Shown: piece after piece, positions 42,571 to 53,546 of the stretch | Layout: every line of letters begins with the position of its first letter | Numbering within the stretch: position 1 is the stretch's first letter | Origin: Oegoconia quadripuncta | Lineage: Eukaryota; Arthropoda; Insecta; Lepidoptera; Autostichidae | NCBI GenBank assembly: GCA_949316235.1 | Contig: OX438742.1 | Coordinates: forward strand, 8,712,815 to 8,776,814 | DNA: 64,000 nt | Direction: 5' to 3' | The notes under the pieces: model-generated | What the model saw: the letters and a program-made list of their open reading frames with translations, nothing else | Told to the model about the DNA's origin: nothing | Database searches by the model: none | Position numbers and translations under genes: made by a program

Positions 42571-43652
42571 TCAGCACGTTATTATTATTTATTATTATTA
42601 CGCCATAATAAATTGGGTGGGATCCGTCACCATGACGACTACGAAGCGATAACTCCTGTAACTTGGTCTCTCTTATGCTTCACACCGGATCACAACAATG
42701 TGGGCAGTGATGCTTGGAGACAGAAATAATTAAGACACTACCCAGCACCCCCTGGCAAGGACTGAAGCACTATTCCCGGGCTGATGCTGTAGAGGATGTC
42801 CAGGAGTAGGCCACAGTGTGTAGAAGATGTTAGATGAGGATGAGCCGGCGGAAATCTTTGGAAGTCGTTGGGTGTTCAGCGGGAAATGAAAGATTATAAA
42901 CGATAGGTAAATGTCCTTGGAAGATGATTATTAATACTTTCAAGGCTTAGGACAGCAAATGTCAGTGACAGCTTATAATAAAACGGTATCACAAACAAAT
43001 AACTAAATGAAATATTTTAAAGTAACTTTTACAGTGAACAAAAAGGAATAACAGAATTTATATTCATTATAGCAATAATAACAGCAAAATACGCGTCCAA
43101 TATTTTCAAACGTAAATCACGAACTGACTAAACAAAAAGCTACACTGAAAGAAAGAGAGAGAGAGAACAGGCAGAGTTAAAATTTTGAACTTAAAATATT
43201 ATGTCTTAACCGAAAAAGAAACAAACAAAGAGAATACTGTTAAAAGAGAACTAACGAGTCGCAAGGCGTCTCGTTACAGGACAAAGAGCTTTAGTACCTG
43301 AAAATAACCTCAGTTTGCAGAGAGCGTACCATGATGTGGTGTGTACTCGACTTTGAGATGGAGGACAATGGTTTTGTCATCTCTAACAAGTCTGTTTTGA
43401 GTGTCGCCTAACGGCCCTGAATTTGAATAGCTTTTGCGTAGGAAAGTGCTAAGTGGTAAAACACAAGCAAGATGTGCAATGTGGGCGGATGACCGACCAC
43501 TACTGTTTGGTATGCCTGTCTGACATTTTATAATGAGTTTTCCTTATCGTATACAATTATTATTTCATAACAAAGACTAAGTATTGCTTAACTATAATTG
43601 AGTTGCTTTAGGTAGACTTGTATATATATTTATTACCTGTATATATGTAAAG
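42571..43652. other. No recognisable gene; short GA-rich tract at 43148-43170
   Basis: Unassigned sequence. GAAAGAAAGAGAGAGAGAGA is a short simple repeat. Confidence 0.4.
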
Positions 43653-43881
43653 CAGCGGTGTGCAGTGTTTTGTCACAGGATAGGCAGAATTATAAAATTA
43701 GCTATTCAATGAAAAAAAAAAATACGACTATAAAACAATAACTTACTCTTATAGCAACTGTTTAGAATATTTCTGTTCATATCAGTATGAATCAGCTGTC
43801 TAGACAAAGCATTTCGAGGTAAGCTTACGAATTTTCTAGGGTAGACACTGCCTCTCTGCCTCTTTGGAGGGCACGCCACTG
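43653..43881. mobile_element. hAT-type MITE with 8-bp target duplication
   Basis: 229 bp. The left end CAGCGGTGTGC and right end GCACGCCACTG are imperfect inverts. ATGTAAAG flanks it at 43645-43652 and 43882-43889, the 8-bp duplication expected of hAT. A homologous copy (CAGTGGCGTGCACAGCG) begins at 55703. Confidence 0.88.
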
Positions 43882-43944
43882 ATGTAAAGGTAAAGGCGTG
43901 TTCGACGTTGTAAATATTGAAGATGTGAATATTGATAGCAAATG

Positions 43945-44065
43945 TTCATCATTATCATCAGCCCGTAATCATCCCACTGCAGGGATATAGGCCTTCCCTC
44001 GTATAATGAGGGAGTATGGGCCATAGTCCACCATCACGCTGGCCCAATGCGGGTTGGGGACTTAT
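43945..44065 (-). mobile_element. SINE-C 3' fragment
   Basis: CATCAGCCCGTAATCATCCC, AGGCCTTCCCTCGTATAATG and CAATGCGGGTTGGGGACTT are the inverse of the SINE-C 3' half at 40305-40400. Confidence 0.65.
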
Positions 44066-45314
44066 AGCAAATGTTACTCGAAGGAAATTATTTTATATTT
44101 ATTAAATCAGGCCCAAAATATCCTTTCGCCAATCACCCTTCATTTTCCCATGTGGAGCAATTAAATTATTGAATTCCAATATTTTACAATAACTACAGAT
44201 TTTCGAAGGTCCTGCTCCGGAAAATCAAATATATATTTCCGCTGGACAAGAGCTCTATACTCTGTAGTTGGGGCCTTCAGTCGTTACTGCCGATTCGTCA
44301 CGCTCCAACTACGATACGTGACAGTTCGGACCGCTCTGTGACGACCAACGGCGCAAGTGATTGGACAGTGCGATTTAAATGTGCAATGAATGACCTTAAT
44401 AATTTACATACTGTGTTCTATTATTTATGTAGGTGTATTCAGAATTTTTTCATTTTTATTTTATTTATTTCTGGGAAACAATCAGCTAATAATAATACAA
44501 TATTAATGTTTGTAACAAAAATACAATACATAAATAAGCCATAACCGTGTCCACTAATTAGTGATGATATAATATCGTGTCACACTTGCACACAACAGGT
44601 TGCTTTACTTACTCAATTATTTATACTAAACTGACAAATAGTTATATAGCGTTACTTGGTAGAGGTTTAAAGCTCTATATTATGTACGTACACGAGGCCG
44701 CAGGGCGACCGTCACCTTTAATTAAATAAGACTCAGGTTCCTGATTTTATATTATTCCGGTAGCGTCGCGCGCCCGCTTGTAAGTCGATTTGAGAGCCTC
44801 CAGTCGGTAACAGAAACGGAGACATGCTCAAAGCCTCTTAGCTCTCCTCGCTTGTTGACAGAATTCTCTCTTTTGTTGCGAAGCGTTGCTAAATTGGATA
44901 TTAACTCTAAAATAGGATTGCGCTCGTGATTTTGCTCTTTGAAATTCGCTCGAGACAAAAACAAGCTCATGAATTATTTTGTACTGCTTAAGTTCTTATG
45001 AATTATGATATGACCTTAGAAATGAATAAGTACCTTACAAATGAATAAGTACTGAGTACGCGTAGATGATTATCAGGCGTTCCCACGGTTAAGGTACAGT
45101 CTCATGAGTACTTGATTAGCACGCATTCGACCTTAACTTGACCAATAGGTACCTACATATCACATTTACATTTCTATATGCAAGTTAGGCACCTGTGATA
45201 AGGTGCTTTTAAATTCAAATTACTATAATTAATTTTGTTTACACATAAGTATAGAGAATTTATTTACAGAACATTTGCAAATGCTATCTAATTGGAGTTA
45301 TCTTAGTAATCTTA
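44066..45314. other. No recognisable feature; GC-richer patch 44270-44380
   Basis: 44270-44380 has several CGTGAC/GTCACG words but no repeat match. The rest is AT-rich. Confidence 0.35.
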
Positions 45315-45536
45315 ACTAATAATATAAATGCGAAACTTTAGATGTTTATTTCTTTGTATGTTTGTTTGTTGCTCAATCACGGCGAAACGGGTGAACGGCC
45401 TTGGATGGAATGTAGAACGTATCGTTAGTTATGACATAGGATATTTAGTTTCCCGATAAAATGAGTAGTTCTCGCGGGATAAATAAATTAAACATATCCG
45501 CGATAAAGTTATTCCATAAAATTCCATAAAAGCTAG
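45315..45536 (+). mobile_element. Helitron-like repeat H4
   Basis: Starts CTAATAATATAAATGCGAAA, continues TTGCTCAATCACGGCGAAAC and GTTCTCGCGGGATAAATAAA, ends ...AAAAGCTAG at 45536. Confidence 0.65.
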
Positions 45537-45689
45537 TATTTTATAAAACAAATTAAACTACTTAGAAAAAATTGAGAAAAACATTCAACCCAAAGTCTCC
45601 AAAAATCCGTATTCAGCCCTGAAATCTATGCAAGGCAGAAATCGTGTTCAAGGTCATGAACTAGAATATACTATACTAAATTACGATGG

Positions 45690-45843
45690 TATAGATTTGT
45701 TTGTGGGTTCGAGTCCCCCTGGGGGTTGGTGTTTGTGTAATGATGAATACGAGCATTTGCAGTGAAGTCATCGATAGTATCAGTGTATTCTTTTGTCATG
45801 TTTAGGATTGAAAGTGTGTCTGAAATATTTATTATTTATTTAC
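45690..45843 (+). mobile_element. SINE-like fragment with B box
   Basis: GTGGGTTCGAGTCCCCCTGG followed by GTAATGATGAATACGAGCAT and a TATTTATTATTTATTTA tail, similar in layout to SINE-B but with a different body. The A-box half is not recognisable. Confidence 0.45.
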
Positions 45844-46475
45844 GAGGTCTTAATTGATCCAGCGGTGCCCTCATTGGATAAATTAAGATTTCTTTTTATA
45901 TAATGCTTAAATAAAAAAAATATTGTTCTGATATGCACTCGAAAACCCTTAAATAATACCTAAAATTTTCGAGAATTTAAAATTATTCATAAAAACGAAT
46001 TCATCAAAAAAATTATTCAAAAAAAACTTTTTTAAAATCGTATTTTTTATAATCGTGGAAAATAAGGTGTTTATTCTGTATTTAAAAAGAATTCTTAATT
46101 TATTCAACGAGGCCGCCATTGGACGGAATATACCCTCTTAAGCAAGCCTCGAGTTAGCGACGTGATTTCTATAAAATTATGGTATTTTACCTTTAAAGAT
46201 TAAATGAGAACCAATTCCCTAGAGTAGGCAATATGAATTATGTATAGGTAGCTATTACAAACTGCATTCGGAATATCCAATAAATTATGACGGTGATATT
46301 GCTTATTCAAATGATATTATTGCATTCAAAATTGAAATGAATTCTTGAATTTTGAAGTTGGTCTACATCTCAGTTTATTACAGTCTAGTGAACGCAGCCA
46401 GGTCAATTCGCTTACCATCTCAAATGACTTCCCATTTCTTTACAATTCATCGCCGCTCGGTTACCTATGAATATA
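45844..46475. other. Unassigned, with LINE-tail-like words
   Basis: GGATAAATTAAGATTTCTTT at 45876 resembles 3800-3825 and may be a LINE 3' end. Nothing else identified. Confidence 0.35.
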
Positions 46476-46879
46476 TTAGGTCCTTACCTATGAAATTGGC
46501 GTTTTGTATGAAGAATTTCATTAAGACTGTTTTCTCCATACAGACATTTTTGTTTTTTTTTTGAGAACGGCAAATCCAAATTTAGCTAAACGTTGTATGT
46601 TAAGTATAGTGCAGCGTTAATTTTTAAAAGTAACCGCTTTATAAAAGTTTCAGAGAATCTAAGAAACGATTATAGGAAGCACATGAAAAGAGCTCTGTTC
46701 AAATTTTTTTTATTATGTGATTTAGCCCAGAACATAAAAAAAAAAATTAAAAATATTTAAAAATATTCCATATGAAACCTTGTAATAATATTCCATTCCA
46801 GATATAGCTTTGAAAATCGCAAGAATTGGTACATATGATTGACAAAAAAAAAACTCCCATTTCGTAGGAAAAGACCCAA
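46476..46879 (+). mobile_element. Non-autonomous mariner-like element (MITE), copy 2
   Basis: Left end TTAGGTCCTTACCTATGAAA after TA. The right end CGTAGGAAAAGACCCAA is an imperfect inverse. The interior (AAAGTAACCGCTTTATAAAA, GAAGCACATGAAAAGAGC) matches copy 1 at 12303. Ends are close to those of the full mariner at 25058. Confidence 0.72.
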
Positions 46880-47645
46880 TGTAACCAGAATTGAAAAAGT
46901 TCAACGTTTATTGATTTAAATGGAAATATGAGTTGGAGCTTGTATTTCTATTATTAGTTGTCGGGTATTCGGACACGCAAGAAGGTGAAAGCTGTCAGAA
47001 TAGAGAGACAAGGTCGCCCAATCGATTCAAGAATGTAGCAAGCACAGACAATAAAGTAAATGAAAAATTTAGAGAACCTCGAGAAAATCGTATGACCTAA
47101 CAACATAAGTAGGGAACGGAGTTTCGCATATAGCGTGGAAGAGAGAAGGTAAGTTCCTCGTGAAACGACCGCAGTTTAAAAAATCGCGGAAGTACTAAGA
47201 CCTGCATTACATGTTAGTTACAGGTTGGGTTCGAAACGATGGGACCCTGGGGCGCTGACGCAAATGTCTTGTCAAAGACCAGAGGGCGGATTGTGAATTT
47301 TGTTTCGACTTAATTTTACTACCGCGTTCACATTTAACTGACGATTTGGTATGCATATAGTTGGCTCGCGCACATTCGATTTCGGAGATTTCAAACATAC
47401 TAACCAATTTATATGAAGATATATGCAGCGCCTCTAACGGATAGCATGCAAAACATACTTGTGAAGCAATATTGTACGCGAGGGTAGAATGTATGGCAAT
47501 CTATGGATTAAAACGCGCGTAGAACAAAAAAAGCCCGATAAAGCAGTATCTGCATAATTCCAGCAACACGCGAAGCCAGGATGCTTACATGAAATATTGA
47601 ATATTTTCCTTTGGGCAATGTTGTAGCATATTCTACCATTACGTA
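46880..47645. other. Unassigned; small repeat at 47565-47640
   Basis: Contains the piece shared with 12150-12250. GGCGGATTGTGAATTTTG at about 47284 resembles 2605-2625. The minus frame at 47207-47407 is not recognised. Confidence 0.35.
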
Positions 47646-47726
47646 CAGTCAGCTTCAGAGAAACCAGACCCTCTATTCACACAATGACTGCATGTACGAG
47701 GGGTCTGGTTTCACTGCAGCTGACTA
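47646..47726. mobile_element. Very short TA-flanked MITE
   Basis: About 81 bp: CAGTCAGCTTCAGAGAAACC and, inverted, GGTTTCACTGCAGCTGACTA, with TA on both sides. The arms of about 30 bp leave a short AT-rich centre. Tc1/mariner-type by target and end pattern. Confidence 0.7.
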
Positions 47727-47954
47727 TACATGGATCACTTCCCCCAAAGGACTGGATATTACCTCAAATAGCCCACAATAACTGATGTGTAAACAGGCCC
47801 CAACCAAATAACTGCAATATAATAAGCTGCTACCCGATAAGAAGGCGCGGGGCGGGTCCCGGTAGTGGAATATATAAGCACCTCGCCGACCACCCTTTCG
47901 CCTATCAGACAATCAGAAATAATTTCCTGTTATAGATTACATAAGAGCCACATT

Positions 47955-48225
47955 GTTAGCCACAGTTGAGAACCGAAGAGGAAAGATGATAGGTCACTTA
48001 ATACGACACTATATTATTTTAAAAACATAATTGAGGCAAAGTTTAAGGAAAGAGAGGAAGGGGAAGACCTAGGCACAATTACTTTGACCAGGTGAAAGAA
48101 AAGGTGAATGTCGTGTCGTACCATGAGGTTAAATCGAGGGCGGAAAGTAGAGAGACGTGGTCATTACTGGAGTAATGACGGTGGACCGACAAGGGCATAG
48201 CTCATCAATTGAAGAAAAAGAAGGC
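47955..48225 (+). pseudogene. RTE-type LINE fragment, second copy
   Basis: AACCGAAGAGGAAAGATGAT then AGGTCACTTAATACGACAC corresponds to NRRGKMxGHLIRH of the fragment at 4824-5201. Further on, GTCGTGTCGTACCATGAGGT matches its SYQEV region. Many frameshifts and stops. Confidence 0.7.
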
Positions 48226-48313
48226 TAAATAAGTGTAGACTGCCGAGTTCGGACGCCAAATTAGATGTCCGCAAATTAACATGCTAGGGGCTAAGAAGAT
48301 ATTCTAGAAGAAA

Positions 48314-48633
48314 TGGTTGGTGGTAGGGCATTTTAAATGTCCGCCTGGCTAGCTACCACCTTCTTATCTAAATCTGCCGCCAAGCAGCAATGTTAATAGC
48401 ATTGTTGTGTTCCGGTTGTCAGAGATAAGATAGCCAGTTCCCCAAATGTGTTGGGGTTTCCGGGTCAGTACGCTTCCACCTTCGACCTCATCTTCTCTTA
48501 ACATCAGCTGTGATTGAGTCAAGTATGAACCGGTCGTGCATAAAAAATATAGATACACCGAAAGGCTAAGAAACTGTCCCCAAGTTTAATCTTAAATAAA
48601 TTCTAAATTAAAAATACTTTTAATAACAAGCTT
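48314..48633 (+). mobile_element. SINE-A (5'-truncated) plus 88-bp shared 3' flank
   Basis: Lacks the tRNA head, begins GGTTGGTGGTAGGGC. It carries the same diagnostic tail changes as the copy at 16733 and the same downstream sequence (AGATACACCGAARGGCTAAG, GTCCCCAAGTTTAATC) up to ACAAGCTT. Confidence 0.8.
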
Positions 48634-48692
48634 ATCTTCTCTTAACATTAGGTATGAAGAGGTCAAGTACAAACCCGTTATGCATAAAAAAA
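48634..48692 (+). mobile_element. SINE-A 3' tail fragment
   Basis: ATCTTCTCTTAACATTAGG ... CAAACCCGTTATGCATAAAA: only the LINE-like tail, starting exactly where the ACAAGCTT repeat ends. Confidence 0.7.
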
Positions 48693-48712
48693 AAATATTT
48701 GTAGAGAGAAAA

Positions 48713-48846
48713 GATATGCCTTGGGATCTTCAAGAGCAGAGTGAATAGGCATTTACTGGGATCGCGTGCTACATCATCGACCACATCGCCACTTTCCATT
48801 GGGTGAGATTATGGTCAAACGCGAATCCAGTCAATCATAAAAAAAA
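48713..48846 (+). mobile_element. LINE-L copy 5, short 3' end
   Basis: CTTGGGATCTTCAAGAGCAG through GTGAGATTATGGTCAAACGC to CAGTCAATCATAAAAAAAA: about 134 bp of the LINE-L 3' end with A tail. Confidence 0.8.
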
Positions 48847-49160
48847 GGCGTATGGAAGGAGGAAAAAGGTGGTTGATGGGGCGTGGTGTATGTAACAACA
48901 GAATATTATATTTTATTATATTATATATTAACCTTCAGATGTATTATTTGAAGAGTTCCTTATAGGAACCACGTTTTCCTTTAATACTTTGTGAATGATT
49001 ATCTTCCAACCCTGGAATTACTTTATCGCTGACTCTTATCTTACCTTATCCCATCTCATGACTCATCAAATGATGAGAGAAGAGAATTAAATAATTAAAG
49101 TAGCCTATGTCCTATAAGGCCCAGGCTACCTCCTTGCCAAATTTAAATATGATCGGTACA
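48847..49160. other. No recognisable feature
   Basis: AT-rich; TTATATTTTATTATATTATA tract at about 48905. Confidence 0.3.
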
Positions 49161-49345
49161 AAGCTTTTTTTATGGTTAGCATTTGACCTGATGTTAAGTA
49201 GCGTGCATGGTCACCCGAAACCCCCAAACTATTTGGAGAACTGGCTACCTTATCTGTATGAATAAGCAATACAATCAACATTGCTGCGTGTTCGACGGCG
49301 TTGTGTGTGTGTCCTGTCTTTGTCCGGGTGTATCTCAGTAATAAA
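49161..49345 (-). mobile_element. Degenerate SINE-A followed by a short shared repeat
   Basis: 49161-49288 is a decayed reverse SINE-A (CCTGATGTTAAGTAGCG, AACTGGCTACCTTATCTG). 49290-49345 (GACGGCGTTGTGTGTGTGTC) is shared with 34062-34112. Confidence 0.5.
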
Positions 49346-50847
49346 TGGTCAATTTTTTTAAAGACTTCAAGGAGCGTACTCATTGTTAAGTTAAGCCATT
49401 TCCAAGATTTAGCTTTTAACATAGATGTTTGTATTTGGAACGTCATAGTCTTTTGGGAGGTTCTAAATTTTCAATTTATAGTTATTAAAAATTCCCTATC
49501 ACCAACCAAGTACCAAACATGTACTGATGAAACGGTTTACTCGTGAAAATATAACAGAAAGAGTTACTTTCGCAATTAGGTATATAACATTTGTGTGGAT
49601 GTTATAATACATACATAACGTCACAACCCGTATCCCAAATAGGGGTATCAGAGATATGCCAAACCTTAGTATTTGAGTCTTCAAACATTATATTTCTCGC
49701 AGACAGTTTTGACAATTAAATACGACTTAATGATGATAATCATCATGATGTAACGATGAAATTCGAATGACAAGTCGCCTTCAATAAAAGGCATGTGGTT
49801 AGCAACCATTGCAATTGGTAGAATAACGGGGGAAGCGCGACGTTGCTGTTCCGACACTTTGTAACAGCTTTTTAGTTAACTTACATATTTATATGGTCTA
49901 TGAATCATGAAAACTTCCATCACTGTTTAAATCTTACAGAGGGTTTTAGTTAAACAGCATTGCAAACGTTTGATAAATATTTTTTATACATTCGGCTGTA
50001 AGAGTTTAGTGCTTGAAACAACATCCGCAGAAACACAGAAATTCACATGTGACAGGGGGTCAACCCCCTGTCACATGTGCCCCCCTGCCTATACCTTTAA
50101 AACATATAAATTCAGTGTTTTTAGGTCGAAAATATCTTGATTTTCCGACTCCCACGAAAATACGAATCTATTCTTTTTTTACATGTCGAAACCACATAGT
50201 TATGATAATAAAATAACTAAATGGATGATGATTATTTTATTTTCCCTACATACCACGGAAACAAATTAATTATAATACTTGCATAGCTTTCAGTGCGAGG
50301 GACGACATTTCTCTTTGATGGATGCCGACAAGGCGCTGCACGCGAGATGCCAACGTTTAAACCAGCCATTAAACTAAATAAATTGTCGCTGTTCATTACA
50401 ACGGTTGTAAAGTTAACTTATAAACGGTTAGAATGTAGTAACAAATTAACCACATGCATTAGACTATGTCCATCAAAAGTACTGTTACAAATGGGCGTGT
50501 GTCACAAGAAAGATGAAAACCAACTCTATGAGGGTTCAAAAACATGATGAAACACTTCGAGAAAAGGTAGGTAGTGCCCTTGCGCTTCACTTGACTCGTC
50601 TTGGCGGGGGCACTACCGTGCCCCCAGATGCTTAAGATTTAACAATTGAGACCTGCAGTGTCCCTTAGAGATAAGTTTAAAGAGTATAATTTTCTAACCT
50701 TCCCTTCACAGTACATTCTTGAAAATTTAATATAAATCAAAAAAAATATTGCGTCACATAAGAAAAATAGTGATAGAGGGTGATTAATCTAAAGGGCTGG
50801 GAATATACATCAGATTTTACCTCTAATTGTCTGATCAGACTATCTTT
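49346..50847. other. Unassigned 1.5 kb; contains a perfect 36-bp palindrome
   Basis: No gene or dispersed repeat except a short unit at about 49610-49640 (inverse of CTATTTGGGATAYRGGTCGTG at 57760) and the hairpin at 50044-50079. Confidence 0.4.
50044..50079. repeat. Perfect hairpin, 17-bp arms
   Basis: CACATGTGACAGGGGGT is followed by CA and then its exact reverse complement. GC-rich stem in AT-rich surroundings; not part of a recognised element. Confidence 0.9.
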
Positions 50848-51180
50848 TATTTTATGCACAACGGTTTGATACTTGACGTCAATCATACCTGATGTTAAAT
50901 GAAGATGAGATCGAAGGTAGAAGCGTACTGACCCGGAAACACCCCAACACATTTGGGGGACTGGCTATCAACACGCTAACAAGCGGAACACAACAATGCT
51001 ATTAACATTGCTGTTTGGCGGCAGATTTAGATTAGGTGGTGGTAGCTAGCCAGGCGGACATTTAAAATGCCCTACCACCAACCAAACCGAGTACTTGAAC
51101 TAGTACCCCGCTAGGGATCGACCCCGCGACCTCCGAATCGTAAACCCAATGTTGTTTACATTGAGCCACGGAGGCGGTTA
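50848..51180 (-). mobile_element. SINE-A, full length
   Basis: TTTATGCACAACGGTTTGAT at the left; B-box region GGGATCGACCCCGCGACCTC and head inverse TTGAGCCACGGAGGCGGTTA at the right. It ends about 5 bp before the foldback element. Confidence 0.85.
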
Positions 51181-51804
51181 AATCGTATTTACTCGATACA
51201 CGTCCGATTGTTACGTCACACTTTTTGTGATCTCAGTTGTTCTTGAGCAATAGCACAAGCATTCGGGATAATAATCCCGATTGCTTAAATGCAGAAAGAA
51301 GAAATGTTAATGTACTGTTACTTATTGCAAAGAAAATTAAGAATATTTGCTCGTGTTGACGCGAAAGAAGAAAAAACCGGTAATAAAATCGTAAACACCT
51401 CGTCGCTGTATCCGACTCGGACGTCCTATACTTACTTTAGTAACTTATTAGTAATCTGTGCCTATACGACAATCGGATTTTAGCGTACCGAGTCGGAAAC
51501 AGCGCCGAGGTGTTTACGATTTAATTACCCGTTTTTTACACGTGCAAATATTTTCAATTTTCTTTTTAACAATTTATTTATTTACAATTATAAGTTTACA
51601 GTTTTAACACTTATAAGTTATTCGACAAGAGACACGCAAAGATTAACGATATTCGTAATATTGGCACAAGAACGAATACAAATATTTCACGATCACCGTC
51701 AGATCATCCGCAAATATGTCAACATTTTGGATCTCTTTCGTAAAGTTATTAATTATATCAATAGCTCTAGCGGAGGGCAACTTTGCAATAAGTAACAGTA
51801 ATTC

Positions 51805-53281
51805 CAGAGGCGTCTTTACCTATGGTGCAGGGTGTGCGGCGCACACGGGCGCCGGGTCTAAGGGGGCGCAGAGCGCCCTCTAATGCGACACCTCCAAAGA
51901 TGCGTCGCTCGCGGCGCCGGCGCTCTCATCGACCCCTATGTGTGTTTATATATACAGGGCGTCCCAAAGTTATGGGACATGAAGGGGAAGTACCTTAAAT
52001 ATCGTAGATAGTGAATTTTGCTCAAAGAAGACTTTATGTTATTTTTAAAAGTTAGTAATTCTGCATTCATAGATTTTCTAAAAATTATTTGCTTCGGCTG
52101 GGAATCGAACCGACTCAAATGTGAAAAAAAAAACACCCTACTTTTATGATGCCAATCGAAAGAATAGCTAAAAAATAATAACTCTGCCTAAGTAACATAG
52201 TATTTTAAAAGAAAGGAACAACGTGAAATTAATCATTTTAATCAAATAAAAAACATACATGAAACTGCCGTAGTCAATTAAGTAGGTATTTTTTTGTAAA
52301 TTAATTAATTAAATGCTCAAAATGTGATCCCTCTTGTCTTACGCAAATCGCCAATCTTTTAATGAGCCCGCTGCCTGTTGATTTTCTAATCATTTTATGG
52401 TATGGTTCCATTTTCAAATTATAAATTATTTATTTTTGTTTTTAATTTGCCTTCTGTCTAGCTTACAGAGGACGTATTGAAATACAAGTTTTATCATTTC
52501 ATCTACACGTGCACTTATAATAAGGAAAACTATGTTAGTACCTATTTTATGAAGTGGGTACTTATTTACGAATAATCAATGCTATCTTTGGAATGATAAT
52601 ATCGCTACTTTTCGAACGTCGTCGGCAATAAATAACTTTCTTGAAATTTGACTCAATCATTTTATGTTGTTCCTTTCTTTTAAAATACTATGTTACTTAG
52701 GCAGAGTTATTATTTTTTAGCTATTCTTTCGATTGGCATCATAAAAGTAGGGTGTTTTTTTTTTCACATTTAAGTCGGTTCGATTCCCAGCCGAAGCAAG
52801 TAATTTTTAGAAAATCTATGAATGCAGAATTACTAACTTTTAAAAATAACATAAAGTCTTCTTTGAGCAAAATTCACTATCTACAATATTTAAGGTACTT
52901 CCCCTTCATGTCCCATAACTTTGGGACGCCCTTTGGGAATGACCTTCCCCATGCCCCTGTTCGATTTGATCCATACTTCCAGGGACACCCTGTGTATAGT
53001 TGTGTGTACGAGCGTCCTGTTATGTAACTGTAATAGTTTTTAAATTAAATATTTTTGAAAGAAAGAACTACCAAGTTGTGATTTTTTTATTCTTATAACC
53101 CCTTCCTTCCTAAAAAAACTTTTTGCTTCCCGACATCATTTAAAATTGCACCATTTGCATCCGAATTTCCATTTGAAAATATAACTGTTAGTATTCCATT
53201 TTGACCCCGCTCCTATTAGACTGGAGGGGGGGCCAGGGTACTGGTTGCACACGGGCACCACAAGGGCTAGAGACGCCTCTG
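51805..53281. mobile_element. hAT-type element with 8-bp duplication, itself containing a Tc-like insertion
   Basis: Ends CAGAGGCGTCT and AGACGCCTCTG are perfect inverts. AGTAATTC flanks at 51797-51804 and 53282-53289, the 8-bp duplication of hAT. Without the inner Tc-like element it is only about 490 bp and has no transposase, so it is non-autonomous. The left part is GC-rich (GCGGCGCACACGGGCGCC). Confidence 0.88.
51953..52931 (-). mobile_element. Internally deleted Tc-like element, derivative 2
   Basis: The left end TACAGGGCGTCCC is intact with TA at 51951-51952. The right end stops at GGGACGCCC and then reads TTTGGG, so the terminal TGTA and the TA duplication are missing. The long TIRs and the last codons of the transposase (minus strand, 52310-52402) are kept. 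The deletion joins ATTTTATGGT to ATGGTTCCATTTTC near 52400, a junction different from derivative 1. Confidence 0.88.
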
Positions 53282-53546
53282 AGTAATTCGTCATTATCTC
53301 TAATCTATTTTTTCTTTCTGCTTCGCATGCAAGCACTCGAGGACGACTGAGTTTAGAAAAAGTCTGACGCAAGAATCGGACGTGTATCGATCGAGTGAAT
53401 ACATCTGATCGTATAATAGAGATAATGACGAATTACTCAGAGCGTCTCTAGCCCTTGTGGTGTCCGTGTGCAATCAGTACCCTGGCCCCCCCTCCAGTCT
53501 AGTAGGAGCGGGGTCAAAATGGAATACTAACAGTTATATTTTCAAA
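53172..53546. repeat. Inverted duplication of the hAT right end plus its flank
   Basis: The left arm 53172-53302 (131 bp) and right arm 53417-53546 (130 bp) are near-perfect inverts with a 114-bp spacer. The arms include the hAT terminus, the AGTAATTC duplication and the flanking foldback sequence, so this is a rearrangement copy and not a second insertion. Confidence 0.85.

Larger units (their letters stand above)
51186..53403. mobile_element. Foldback (long inverted-repeat) element carrying nested insertions
   Basis: The outer left arm TTTACTCGATACACGTCCGA and TTGAG words are inverted at 53340-53403 (AATCGGACGTGTATCGATCG). TACTGTTACTTATTGCAAAG (51312-51331) is inverted as CTTTGCAATAAGTAACAGTA at 51781-51800. 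The inner arms 51331-51422 and 51488-51563 (CGTAAACACCTCG / CGAGGTGTTTACG) face each other around a short centre. The right arm is opened by about 215 unrelated bases (51565-51780) and by the hAT element at 51805. No transposase is seen. Confidence 0.75.
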
